A DNA stretch of 8,186 nucleotides from UBA3478 sp964217345. GTDB lineage: Bacteria; Bacteroidota; Bacteroidia; Flavobacteriales; Flavobacteriaceae. The DNA lies in contig CAXPJI010000031.1 of the NCBI GenBank assembly GCA_964217345.1, positions 1 to 8,186 on the forward strand, given 5' to 3'. This document shows, in pieces, positions 1-6,185 of the stretch. Numbering within the stretch: the stretch's first letter is position 1; the number at the start of each line of letters is the position of its first letter. Below the pieces are notes generated by a model that searched no databases, was not told the origin of the DNA, and worked only from the letters and a program-made list of their open reading frames with translations. Made by a program: the position numbers and the translations under genes.

Positions 1-520
1 ATATGGTGTTCTGAATCTTAGTGACCTGACCGGTTCCATTACAAGTTGAACACGACTTATAAGTAACTCCTTCTGCTTGGACCTTTCGCTTTACTTTAAC
101 CTTTTTCTCGACCCCTTCTGCGATCTCCTCTAAATTCAATTTGAGTTGAATTCGAAGATTTGTTCCTTTAACACGGCGTGCTCCACCTCCACCGAATCCA
201 CCGAATCCGCCAAATCCGCCACCAAAGGCACTGCCAAAAATATCTCCAAATTGACTGAAGATATCATCCATATTCATGCCTCCTCCAGCACCTCCGTTTT
301 CAAATGCTGCGTGTCCGAATTGATCGTATTGTCTTCGCTTCTCAGGATCACCCAAAACCTCATAAGCCTCTGCAGCCTTTTTGAAGTTTTCTTCTGCAGC
401 GGTATCTCCCGGATTTTTATCTGGGTGAAACTGAATTGCCTTTTTTCGGTAAGCCTTCTTAATTTCTGCCTCAGTGGCAGATTTTGAGACCCCTAATATT
501 TCGTAAAAATCTTCTTTCAT
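1..520 (-). CDS. dnaJ: DnaJ (Hsp40) co-chaperone, N-terminal part; gene continues past the left edge
   Basis: Cytoplasmic Hsp40 co-chaperone that delivers unfolded clients to DnaK and stimulates its ATPase. The 173 visible residues begin with a J domain (about 1-68) carrying the HPD motif at 32-34, the DnaK-contacting element. A Gly/Phe-rich linker follows (about 76-113, with a run of GGF units at 100-113). Next comes the start of the client-binding domain and one Cys-x-x-Cys-x-Gly-x-Gly repeat at 157-164 (C157, C160). In E. coli-type DnaJ the first zinc repeat follows directly after the KVKR-like strand; here about 11 residues without cysteine occupy that place, and the only repeat seen is followed by QV, as in the usual second repeat. 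The ATG at 520 lies 3 nt after the grpE stop, so translation is probably coupled. The C-terminal half is outside the window, so the full zinc module cannot be judged. Identity is certain; the zinc-repeat reading is inferred. Confidence 0.97.
   Translation of the reverse strand, partial: MKEDFYEILGVSKSATEAEIKKAYRKKAIQFHPDKNPGDTAAEENFKKAAEAYEVLGDPEKRRQYDQFGHAAFENGGAGGGMNMDDIFSQFGDIFGSAFGGGFGGFGGFGGGGARRVKGTNLRIQLKLNLEEIAEGVEKKVKVKRKVQAEGVTYKSCSTCNGTGQVTKIQNTI
191..226 (-). repeat. Short 9-bp imperfect tandem repeat encoding the DnaJ Gly/Phe linker
   Basis: Four consecutive 9-bp units on the plus strand (accgaatcc, accgaatcc, gccaaatcc, gccaccaaa) encode repeated Gly-Gly-Phe steps inside the DnaJ G/F-rich region. 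It is a coding microsatellite-like tract whose unit length keeps the reading frame, so unit gain or loss would change linker length without a frameshift. Confidence 0.7.
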
Positions 521-523
521 TGA

Positions 524-1084
524 TTATTGGCCCACAACTACTTTAGGGTGTCTAATTATTTGATCTCCAAGAGTATATCCCTTTTCGATAGTATCGATTA
601 TTTTTCCTTTTAGTTTTTCCTCTGGAGCCGGAATTTGGGTAATCGCATCATGTACCTCAGAATCAAAATCGGCTCCAGCCTCAACGCTTATTTCGGTGAG
701 GCCCTTAGACTTAAGAACTTCTTTAAACTTATTTTGAATGAGTTCAATGCCCTTTACCGTATCTGCATCAGCAGATTTTTTGATCTCTGGTAAGGCGCGA
801 TCGAAATCATCAAGTACAGGTAATAAAGCCGTAATTACCTCACGACCAGCTGTCTTAAACAGATCGATACGTTCCTTCGTCGTACGTTTTTTATAATTCT
901 CAAACTCGGCAAACAATCGGAGAAACTTATCCTTCTCTTGCGCTAATTGCTCCTCAATGGTAGGCTCGGCGTTTTCTTGTTTTGCAGTTTCCTCTGTAGA
1001 AGTTTGCTCTACTTCGTTAGATTCAATTTCATGATTATCTGTTGAATCGATAGGATTCTTTTCACTGTTTTTCGACTTACTCAT
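524..1084 (-). CDS. grpE: GrpE nucleotide exchange factor for DnaK
   Basis: Cytoplasmic homodimeric exchange factor that releases ADP from DnaK and so resets the DnaK-DnaJ cycle. The 186 residues show the expected plan. An acidic, low-complexity N-terminal tail (about 1-40) is followed by a long charged helix likely to form the dimeric coiled coil (about 41-90, including EFENYKKRT at 60-68) and then helices with LLPVLDDFDRAL at 87-98. The C-terminal beta domain contains the family signature (about 139-186: FDSEVHDA, then the GYTLGDQIIRHPKVVV stretch at 169-184). Length is normal. The gene lies immediately upstream of dnaJ (3-nt gap), the usual chaperone pairing; dnaK is not in the window. A TAnnTTTG-type promoter candidate sits 32-39 bp before the start. 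I see no CIRCE operator, so HrcA control is not supported. Confidence 0.97.
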   Translation of the reverse strand: MSKSKNSEKNPIDSTDNHEIESNEVEQTSTEETAKQENAEPTIEEQLAQEKDKFLRLFAEFENYKKRTTKERIDLFKTAGREVITALLPVLDDFDRALPEIKKSADADTVKGIELIQNKFKEVLKSKGLTEISVEAGADFDSEVHDAITQIPAPEEKLKGKIIDTIEKGYTLGDQIIRHPKVVVGQ

Positions 1085-1115
1085 TTTATGTGAAAATTAA
1101 TTTCTGATTTAAAGA

Positions 1116-1149
1116 CAAAAGTATTGCCAGAGTAGGATTCTGTGCCAAA
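1116..1149 (-). promoter_or_regulatory. Candidate Bacteroidota-type promoter for grpE-dnaJ
   Basis: On the minus strand the sequence TACTTTTG (plus-strand 1116-1123) matches the Bacteroidota -7 element TAnnTTTG exactly. A TTTG lies 22 bp upstream (plus-strand 1146-1149), close to the expected -33 position. The predicted start of transcription falls near 1110, giving a leader of about 25 nt before the grpE ATG. The spacing is at the long end of what is usual, so the -33 half is less certain than the -7 half. Confidence 0.5.
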
Positions 1150-1152
1150 ATG

Positions 1153-2073
1153 TCACTTTCTTGTCTGAATTAAATCGGTCAAAGCCTCAGTCAAGTTGGG
1201 GTAATGGAATTCAAAGCCTTCGTTTAGTAATCTTTCAGGGACTACTTTTTGTGATTGAAGTACCATTTCAGACATCTCCCCCAACAGCAGTTTAATCATA
1301 AATTCGGGAGATCGCTTTAGCCAAAACGGACGTTTCATTACGCTTGCTAATCGTTCTGATATTTCGATTGCTTTTTCTGGATAGGGAGAAACCACATTGT
1401 ATACTCCCTCATTCTTTGAATCTAAACTGTGAATAATTGCTCGAACGAGATCTTCAATATGAATCCATGACTGCCATTGCTCTCCAGCTCCCAAGGCAGC
1501 CCCTAGGCCTATTGAAGTAGGTTCCATAAGCTTAGGCAGAGCACCACCTCGAGTCGAAAATACAATGCCAAACCGTAATTTACTCACTGAGATATTTAAT
1601 GATTCAAAGCGATCTGCTTCAGCTTCCCATCGCTGCACCACCTCACTTAAAAACCCAGGATCTGATTGGGTGCTCGCTTCGGTATAACTATTCTCAAAAT
1701 CACTTTTGTAAAAACCGATAGCAGAGGCAGAAACCAACTGTTTCACTGAATGTTCTGAGTTAGAAAGTGCGCGATTCAAGGTTTTTAATGCGTTCACACG
1801 ACTCGACAAAATTTCAGCTTTGTAACCTTTACTCCAACGATTCGCCACCGTGGCTCCTGCAAGATTAACAATAGCGTCTACAGCCTCTAAGGCCCCATCC
1901 TGAACTTCGAACTGATCTGGATCCCAGTAAAACGCATCTGCACCATGAATAGACTTGGCATTTTTACTTCTAGTTAGATACCGACACTGCCACTGATTAG
2001 AAGTTTCTAGATAATGCAGCAAAGCGGTCCCAAGTAAGCCGGTAGCTCCAGTAACTAAGACTGTTTTACTCAT
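1153..2073 (-). CDS. TIGR01777/YfcH-family NAD(P)-binding epimerase-like protein
   Basis: Extended short-chain dehydrogenase/reductase of the TIGR01777 (YfcH/SDR39U1) family; substrate unknown. The 306 residues begin with a Rossmann strand and nucleotide-binding loop GATGLLG (9-15). Further family landmarks are NLAGATV (70-76) followed by NRW, SASAIGFY (115-122, where the active-site region lies), LRFGIVFS with GGAL (167-179), and WQSWIHIED (200-208). A C-terminal DUF1731-like segment (about 249-295) contains the SQKVVPERLL stretch (274-283). Length is typical. The start ATG overlaps the stop of the upstream methyltransferase gene as ATGA, so the two are probably translationally coupled. Older databases sometimes label this family a SulA-type cell division inhibitor; nothing in the sequence supports that. 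A functional link to tRNA modification is not implied by the family. Confidence 0.9.
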   Translation of the reverse strand: MSKTVLVTGATGLLGTALLHYLETSNQWQCRYLTRSKNAKSIHGADAFYWDPDQFEVQDGALEAVDAIVNLAGATVANRWSKGYKAEILSSRVNALKTLNRALSNSEHSVKQLVSASAIGFYKSDFENSYTEASTQSDPGFLSEVVQRWEAEADRFESLNISVSKLRFGIVFSTRGGALPKLMEPTSIGLGAALGAGEQWQSWIHIEDLVRAIIHSLDSKNEGVYNVVSPYPEKAIEISERLASVMKRPFWLKRSPEFMIKLLLGEMSEMVLQSQKVVPERLLNEGFEFHYPNLTEALTDLIQTRK

Positions 2074-2744
2074 GATCGTGTCGTTTTTGTGGCTCTCAAC
2101 ATCTCCCTTTTACCCGGAGGGCCAGGCAAACGCTCTACCCATAAATTCGCAGCTTCAAGCGCCCTTCTTACACTCCCTTTAGCAGCATAGGTAACAAACA
2201 CTCCTCCTTCGTTCAACATTTTTGCACATTTTTCAAACCATTGAGCTTCCCATAATTCAGGTTGAGCTCTTGCCCCAAATGCATCGTAATAAATAAGATC
2301 AAAGTTCGAGTCAGAATCAAAAGACTCAAAGGTTTGGTCTACCTTGTGAATGGTTTTATTTGGCGCCAATTCAATCTCTTTATTCCATTCAGCCTCATGC
2401 ATTTTTAAGTACTGATGGTAATTTCCCCAACCCTCAGCATTCATGGCTAGCCATTCTTTCGATTCTAAAGGGAAAGCCTCGAGGCCTAAATAAGAAAGAC
2501 TAATCTCTGAATGCTCTAAATAGTCGAAGGTGAGTAGAGCATTCATTCCTGTCCCTAAGCCCATTTCGAAAATAGATAAAGACTGAGAGTTAGAGTTTTG
2601 TGATAACCAGTGGCTTAGGCCTGCTTCAATAAAAACATGTTTGGCTTCGACAAGGGCTCCATGTCTTGAATGATAGGTCTCATTAAGGTCAGTAATTTCA
2701 AGTGTATTACTACCATCCCCTGTTCGAATCACCTTTCGTTTCAT
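2070..2744 (-). CDS. mnmD: MnmD-like tRNA mnm5(s2)U34 methyltransferase (stand-alone, DUF752)
   Basis: Predicted SAM-dependent methyltransferase that makes the last methylation of the mnm5(s2)U wobble base in some tRNAs, equivalent to the N-terminal domain of E. coli MnmC. The 224 residues show the family N-terminus (YHSRHGALVEAKHVFIEAGL at 24-43), SAM-binding motif I EMGLGTGMN (60-68), an acidic motif (LGLEAFPLE, 86-94), and the YYDAFGARAQPELW block (152-165) with D154 in the place of the family's catalytic/substrate loop. Near the end come the GGVFVTYAAKGSVRRAL stretch and a PGKREML-like C-terminus. The FAD-dependent oxidase half of bifunctional MnmC is absent, so any substrate would have to come directly from MnmEG aminomethyl chemistry. 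It is the first gene of the minus-strand run and overlaps the epimerase-like gene by 4 nt. The start lies only 53 bp from the divergent ilvE start. Assignment of the exact tRNA base is by family only. Confidence 0.88.
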   Translation of the reverse strand: MKRKVIRTGDGSNTLEITDLNETYHSRHGALVEAKHVFIEAGLSHWLSQNSNSQSLSIFEMGLGTGMNALLTFDYLEHSEISLSYLGLEAFPLESKEWLAMNAEGWGNYHQYLKMHEAEWNKEIELAPNKTIHKVDQTFESFDSDSNFDLIYYDAFGARAQPELWEAQWFEKCAKMLNEGGVFVTYAAKGSVRRALEAANLWVERLPGPPGKREMLRATKTTRS

Positions 2745-2769
2745 ACTGTAAAAGTAATCTAAGAAATAC

Positions 2770-2777
2770 TACTTTTG
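2770..2777 (+). promoter_or_regulatory. Candidate -7 element of the ilvE operon promoter
   Basis: TACTTTTG at this site matches the Bacteroidota -7 consensus TAnnTTTG exactly and lies 20 bp before the ilvE ATG, predicting a very short leader (about 14 nt). No convincing TTTG -33 box is seen at the right distance. It sits in the 53-bp region between the divergent mnmD-like and ilvE genes. Confidence 0.5.
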
Positions 2778-2797
2778 TAGGGTAAGTATTCATTAAG

Positions 2798-3844
2798 ATG
2801 GAAATAGAAAAAGTTGCTCAATCTAAACTAGAGAATCTTAACCTCACCAGTCTTGGTTTCGGGACTCAATTTACCGACCATATGGTAATCTCTGATTTTA
2901 AAGATGGAAAGTGGTCATCTCATACCATTAAACCTTATGCTCCTTTTACCTTAGAGCCGTCGGCTAGTGTTTTTCACTACGGTCAAGCACTATTTGAAGG
3001 AATGAAGGCTTATAAAGGAAAAGATGGGAAAGCTTACCTGTTTAGACCTACTGAAAATATCAAGCGATTTAATCGTTCGTGTGAGCGTATGTGTATTCCA
3101 CAAATTGATGAAAAGGCCTTTTTAGAAAGTCTCAACGAACTCATCAAATTAGAAAAGGCATGGATTCCTACCGATGAAGGAAGCTCTCTATATGTAAGAC
3201 CTTATGTATTTGCCACCGAAGCTGCGATTAAAGCGAATCCCTCTTTAGAATATCGATTTGCTATTATTTGTTCACCGGTATCTGCCTACTTCTCAAGTGC
3301 CATTGCGGTTAAAATTGAGGAACGTTTTTCCAGAGCCGCTCCAGGTGGATTTGGATATGCAAAAGCAGCAGGAAATTATGCAGGGCAATTCTATCCGACC
3401 GAATTAGCAAAGGCAGAAGGCTATCAACAAGTCGTATGGACTGACGCTAATACACATAGTTATATCGAAGAAGCGGGCACCATGAATATCTTTGTTCGTC
3501 TAGGTGATAAATTATTCACTAGCCCTACTTCAGATACAATCCTTGATGGTATAACGCGTAAGAGCATGCTCACCTTGTGTAAAGACCTAGGCATCGAAGT
3601 CGAGGAGCGATCGGTAGCTGTAGCTGAACTTCTTAAAGGTTTTGAAACGGGCGAATTAAAAGAGTTATTCGGCGTGGGAACTGCTGCCGTAGTAAGTGAA
3701 ATCAATAGTTTTGGGTACCAAGACATCCAATACAGTATCGATGAGGTAGAAAATTCTTACGCTCCACTATTAAAAAAGGCACTAACAGACATTCAATTAG
3801 GACGTACTGAAGATCCTTACGGATGGAGATATGAGGTAATTTAA
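2798..3844 (+). CDS. ilvE: Branched-chain amino acid aminotransferase (fold-type IV, PLP)
   Basis: Cytoplasmic transaminase exchanging the amino group between glutamate/2-oxoglutarate and leucine, isoleucine or valine; the last step of their synthesis and the first of their breakdown. The 348 residues match the larger bacterial/eukaryotic-type BCAT group. Landmarks are FHYGQALFEGMKAY (59-72), LFRPTENIKRFN (81-92), LYVRPYVFATE (131-141), the PLP lysine K189 in GFGYAKAAGNYAG (184-196), the EEAGTMNIF block with E225 (224-232), ILDGITR (248-254), and the phosphate-binding GVGTAAVVS (292-300). Length is near normal for this group. The stop shares one base with the start of the next gene (TAATG), and that gene overlaps crcB, so the three form one coupled operon. 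2-oxoglutarate links the enzyme loosely to the nitrogen genes downstream. Confidence 0.96.
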   Translation: MEIEKVAQSKLENLNLTSLGFGTQFTDHMVISDFKDGKWSSHTIKPYAPFTLEPSASVFHYGQALFEGMKAYKGKDGKAYLFRPTENIKRFNRSCERMCIPQIDEKAFLESLNELIKLEKAWIPTDEGSSLYVRPYVFATEAAIKANPSLEYRFAIICSPVSAYFSSAIAVKIEERFSRAAPGGFGYAKAAGNYAGQFYPTELAKAEGYQQVVWTDANTHSYIEEAGTMNIFVRLGDKLFTSPTSDTILDGITRKSMLTLCKDLGIEVEERSVAVAELLKGFETGELKELFGVGTAAVVSEINSFGYQDIQYSIDEVENSYAPLLKKALTDIQLGRTEDPYGWRYEVI

Positions 3845-4029
3845 TGTTTAGTACTGGCCAACTTATTTTTGCAGCGCTCTTCTTTGTGGGGTTTGTGAGT
3901 ATCATAGCAATCTCTTACCAAAAAGACAAGGCAATACACACCAAGCAATTCAAGGGATCACTCTGGGTACTCATTGCCTTTATCGTATTCATTGCCCTAC
4001 TTACAGGCCTCAAATACGCCTTGAGATGA
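3844..4029 (+). CDS. Small two-helix membrane protein of unknown function
   Basis: A 61-residue protein with no function I can name. It has two hydrophobic stretches, about residues 5-25 and 39-58, joined by a short basic, polar loop (SYQKDKAIHTKQFKG, 24-38), giving a helical hairpin. The short basic C-terminus (KYALR) also suggests inner-membrane placement. I see no signal-peptide cleavage site, cysteines or catalytic motif. Its reality is well supported by position: its ATG overlaps the ilvE stop by 1 nt and its stop overlaps the crcB start by 4 nt (ATGA), leaving no unused base across the three genes. From memory, similar short proteins starting MFSTGQLIF are found in other Bacteroidota, but I cannot verify that here. 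It could be a partner of a membrane transporter or a stand-alone small membrane protein. Confidence 0.85.
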   Translation: MFSTGQLIFAALFFVGFVSIIAISYQKDKAIHTKQFKGSLWVLIAFIVFIALLTGLKYALR

Positions 4030-4394
4030 AAACGCTACTCCCATTCTTTTGGGTTTTTCTCGGGGGTGGTCTTGGCAGTATTCTGCGCTACCAACTTTCA
4101 ATAGTATTCAATAAAGATGGGGCTCATTTTCAGTGGGGAACTTTTACTGCTAACCTCATCGGATGCTTATTACTCGGTTTATTCAGTGGCCTACTCAATA
4201 AATCTGATCACGGGCAACTCCAGCTCTTTTTGCTTACCGGCTTGTGCGGTGGATTCACCACCTTTAGTACTTTTTCAAAAGAAGGATTATCCCTTTTAGA
4301 ACGAGAACTATACCTACCGTACACCCTATATACTTTAAGCAGCATCCTCTTCGGAATCCTATTTTTGGTAATCGGCTATCGAATCATTCGATAA
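4026..4394 (+). CDS. crcB: CrcB/Fluc fluoride-specific ion channel
   Basis: Small inner-membrane channel of the CrcB/Fluc family that forms a dual-topology dimer and lets fluoride leave the cell. The 122 residues contain four hydrophobic segments and the family motifs in order: GGGLGSILRY (13-22), GTFTANLIGC (38-47, with the conserved pore asparagine N43), and GLCGGFTTFSTF (72-83). That last motif has the two aligned phenylalanines F80 and F83 of the fluoride pathway and the Gly/Thr turn that binds the central sodium ion. Length is typical. Only one copy is present, as expected for a homodimeric type. It overlaps the preceding small gene by 4 nt and is transcribed with ilvE. No fluoride riboswitch precedes it; as the third gene of the operon it has no leader of its own. 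Confidence in identity is high. Confidence 0.95.
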   Translation: MKTLLPFFWVFLGGGLGSILRYQLSIVFNKDGAHFQWGTFTANLIGCLLLGLFSGLLNKSDHGQLQLFLLTGLCGGFTTFSTFSKEGLSLLERELYLPYTLYTLSSILFGILFLVIGYRIIR

Positions 4395-4410
4395 GCATTT
4401 CTTTATTTTT
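4378..4410 (+). terminator. Possible weak intrinsic terminator overlapping the crcB stop
   Basis: ATCGAA and TTCGAT (4378-4383 and 4387-4392) form a 6-bp hairpin with a 3-nt loop, extendable by one T:A pair. A T-rich stretch follows (4397-4411), but not immediately. The stem is short and AT-rich, so this is a weak candidate. Confidence 0.25.
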
Positions 4411-4452
4411 TACGATTCTAACAATTTATAGTTAGACCTATTTCGAATATCA

Positions 4453-4466
4453 CACTTTTAAAAGTG
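4453..4466. repeat. 14-bp perfect palindrome upstream of the P-II gene
   Basis: CACTTTTAAAAGTG reads the same on both strands. It lies about 100 bp before the P-II start in otherwise AT-rich non-coding DNA and is the right size for a dimeric regulator's operator. No T run follows, so it is not a terminator. No regulator is assigned. Confidence 0.5.
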
Positions 4467-4494
4467 AAAAATTTGAAAGATGTAAAAAGATTTC

Positions 4495-4527
4495 AATAAA
4501 ACACTGAATTTTTTATTGTGTTTTATT
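4495..4527. repeat. 10-bp inverted repeat in the P-II gene leader
   Basis: AATAAAACAC (4495-4504) and GTGTTTTATT (4518-4527) are perfect reverse complements separated by 13 bp. The arms begin about 70 bp before the P-II start, and the right arm abuts or overlaps the likely -33 region of the promoter. It could be an operator; as an RNA hairpin it would be weak because of its AT content. Confidence 0.5.
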
Positions 4528-4543
4528 CATTTATATACATTTA
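4516..4543 (+). promoter_or_regulatory. Tentative promoter of the P-II/amtB operon
   Basis: TACATTTA (4536-4543) differs at one base from the Bacteroidota -7 element TAnnTTTG. A TTG lies 17 bp upstream (4516-4518). This would start transcription near 4550, about 16 nt before the P-II ATG. No sigma-54 type -24/-12 element (GG and GC doublets) is visible. It is the best match in the 171-bp gap, but a weak one. Confidence 0.3.
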
Positions 4544-4565
4544 CCGCAACAAAATTGAAAAAAAC

Positions 4566-4904
4566 ATGAAAAAAATTGAAGCAATCATTCGCAAGTCAAA
4601 GTTTGACGAAGTGAAAAAAGCACTGCACGATGTTGGTGTAGTATTTTTTAGTTATTGGGATGTTACCGGTGTGGGTAACGAAAAACAAGGACACGTATAC
4701 CGAGGCGTGGTTTACTCAACTTCAGATATTCAACGTAGATACCTTTCTATAGTGGTTTCTGACGAATTTGTTGAAACAACTGTAAAGACCATTATGGAGA
4801 CTGCTCGAACAGGAAACGTAGGGGACGGAAAAATCTTTGTTTGCCCCGTTGAAGAAGCTTATCGCATTAGAACCGGAGAAAACGGATACGAAGGAATCAA
4901 CTAA
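4566..4904 (+). CDS. P-II nitrogen regulatory protein (GlnB/GlnK family) with variant T-loop
   Basis: Trimeric cytoplasmic signal protein that reads ATP/ADP and 2-oxoglutarate and controls partners, here most likely the AmtB encoded next. I chose the ATG at 4566, giving 112 residues, the usual P-II length. An in-frame ATG at 4518 would add 16 residues with no counterpart in the family. The core strand-helix plan, the ATP-site loop TGNVGDGK (82-89) and the R100/R102 pair are conserved. The T-loop (about 35-54) differs from E. coli GlnK. By my alignment E39 replaces Q39, R57 replaces K58, the loop is one residue shorter, and the segment around the uridylylation tyrosine reads YRGVVY (45-50) instead of YRGAEY. 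Y50 aligns with modified Y51. So 2-oxoglutarate binding and uridylylation may be changed, though this may be common in Bacteroidota. Family identity is certain; glnB versus glnK naming is not settled, though linkage to amtB favours a GlnK-like role. Confidence 0.95.
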   Translation: MKKIEAIIRKSKFDEVKKALHDVGVVFFSYWDVTGVGNEKQGHVYRGVVYSTSDIQRRYLSIVVSDEFVETTVKTIMETARTGNVGDGKIFVCPVEEAYRIRTGENGYEGIN

Positions 4905-4927
4905 TCATCAATTAAAAAACGAAAATC

Positions 4928-6184
4928 ATGGAAACTGCTTTATTTACTGCTAACAACATCTGGATGATGATTTGTACGGGACTTGTCTTCTTCATGCACC
5001 TCGGATTCTCATTCCTTGAAATTGGACTTACTCGTCAGAAAAACACAGTAAACATATTATTTAAGAACATTTTTATCATAACTGCTGGTTTACTCCTCTA
5101 TTATATAGGTGGTTTCAATCTAATGTATCCTGGATTTGAAGATGGCGATTTTGGATTTTTCAAATTCGCAGGTTTCGGAATTGCAGCCCCTGAAGGAGGC
5201 ATGACTCCAGATTACGCTAGTGGAGGTTATACGTGGTGGACCGACTTCCTGTTTCAGGGAATGTTCGCCGCAACAGCAGCCACCATTGTATCGGGGGCAG
5301 TAGCTGAACGAGTAAAGCTTCAATCCTTTTTCTTGTTCACTATAATCTACGTAGGTCTAGTATATCCTATTGTGGGATCTTGGCAATGGGGTGGTGGATT
5401 CTTATCTAGCCTAAGCTATGGAGAGGCAGAAGGGTTCTACGACTTCGCAGGATCTACGATTGTTCACTCAGTGGGTGGATGGGCTGCACTCATCGCGGTA
5501 TACCTATTGGGTCCACGAATCGGAAAATACACCGAAGATGGTAAGGCCAATGCAATCCCGGGTCACAGCCTTCCATTCACTACTGCAGGGGTCCTTATCC
5601 TATGGTTAGGATGGTTTGGATTTAACGGTGGATCAGTGCTTTCGGCAGATCCAGAACTTACTTCACTTACTCTAGTAACTACCTCTCTTGCAGCTGCAGC
5701 AGGTGGTATGTCAGCTTTTGTATTCGCATTATTCAGATATAAGAACTTTGATTTAACCATGTTCTTAAATGGAATCTTAGGTGGACTAGTAAGTATCACA
5801 GCGGGTGCTGATCAAATGTCACCAAACGAAGCCGTTATAGTCGGTGCGATCGGAGGTGTCCTTATCGTACTTGCCGTAACACTTCTTGATAAATTATTAC
5901 TAGATGACCCAGTAGGTGCAATTGCTGTTCACCTTGTAACCGGTATGTGGGGAACGCTAGCGGTAGGTTTATTTGGAGCAAAGGCTTCAATGGATCAATT
6001 TCTAGTGCAATTGGCTGGAGTAGGTGCTGTTGCAGCCTTCTGCAGTGTATCTGCCTTTATCATTCTTTTCAGCTTAAAGAAAACAATGGGGCTTCGCGTT
6101 TCTCGCGAAGAGGAAATCGAAGGGCTCGATATTCACGAGCACGGAATGGACGCTTATCCAGATTTCAGACTCAACCAACATTAA
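4928..6184 (+). CDS. amtB: AmtB-type ammonium transporter
   Basis: Inner-membrane trimeric ammonium channel/transporter of the Amt/Mep/Rh family. The 418 residues begin straight with the first membrane helix (about 11-34), with no cleaved signal peptide of the kind E. coli AmtB has. About eleven hydrophobic segments can be counted. Family landmarks are FQGMFAATAAT (109-119, aromatic gate F109), DFAGSTIVHSVGG (172-184) with the ammonium-site aspartate D172 and pore histidine H180, WFGFNGGS (229-236, second gate F232 and S236), and GAIAVHLVTGMWGT (330-343) with the second pore histidine H335. The twin-histidine pore is therefore intact. The cytoplasmic tail (about 389-418) is charged and contains EEEIEGLDIHEHGMDAYPDF (394-413), the region that couples subunits and contacts P-II in studied homologues. 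It starts 23 nt after the P-II gene, the classic pairing, so the two are almost certainly co-transcribed. Confidence 0.97.
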   Translation: METALFTANNIWMMICTGLVFFMHLGFSFLEIGLTRQKNTVNILFKNIFIITAGLLLYYIGGFNLMYPGFEDGDFGFFKFAGFGIAAPEGGMTPDYASGGYTWWTDFLFQGMFAATAATIVSGAVAERVKLQSFFLFTIIYVGLVYPIVGSWQWGGGFLSSLSYGEAEGFYDFAGSTIVHSVGGWAALIAVYLLGPRIGKYTEDGKANAIPGHSLPFTTAGVLILWLGWFGFNGGSVLSADPELTSLTLVTTSLAAAAGGMSAFVFALFRYKNFDLTMFLNGILGGLVSITAGADQMSPNEAVIVGAIGGVLIVLAVTLLDKLLLDDPVGAIAVHLVTGMWGTLAVGLFGAKASMDQFLVQLAGVGAVAAFCSVSAFIILFSLKKTMGLRVSREEEIEGLDIHEHGMDAYPDFRLNQH

Positions 6185-6185
6185 C

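Noticed and set aside
186..229. Possible CRISPR-like or intergenic tandem repeat
   Set aside because: The 9-bp periodicity encodes Gly-Gly-Phe repeats of the DnaJ linker; units are too short and lie in coding sequence.
146..487. Plus-strand open frame of 113 codons opposite dnaJ
   Set aside because: Its protein is Ser/Thr-rich low complexity produced by reading the DnaJ Gly/Phe region backwards; the minus strand encodes clear DnaJ.
1085..1152. CIRCE (HrcA) operator before grpE
   Set aside because: No TTAGCACTC/GAGTGCTAA inverted repeat is present in the gap.
2745..2797. Fluoride riboswitch controlling the operon that contains crcB
   Set aside because: The 53-bp divergent region is too short and, by eye, lacks the conserved crcB-motif pseudoknot; crcB itself has no leader.
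3460..3905. Minus-strand open frames opposite ilvE and the small membrane gene
   Set aside because: They lie opposite well-supported plus-strand genes and show no recognisable protein features.
4117..4299. Second plus-strand frame inside crcB
   Set aside because: It is an out-of-frame shadow of crcB, whose own frame has all Fluc motifs.
4518..4565. Earlier ATG for the P-II gene
   Set aside because: It would add 16 residues unlike any P-II N-terminus and would place the start inside the right arm of an inverted repeat; the ATG at 4566 gives the standard 112 residues.
5120..5799. Open frames on both strands inside amtB
   Set aside because: Shadows of the amtB reading frame; no family features or start context.
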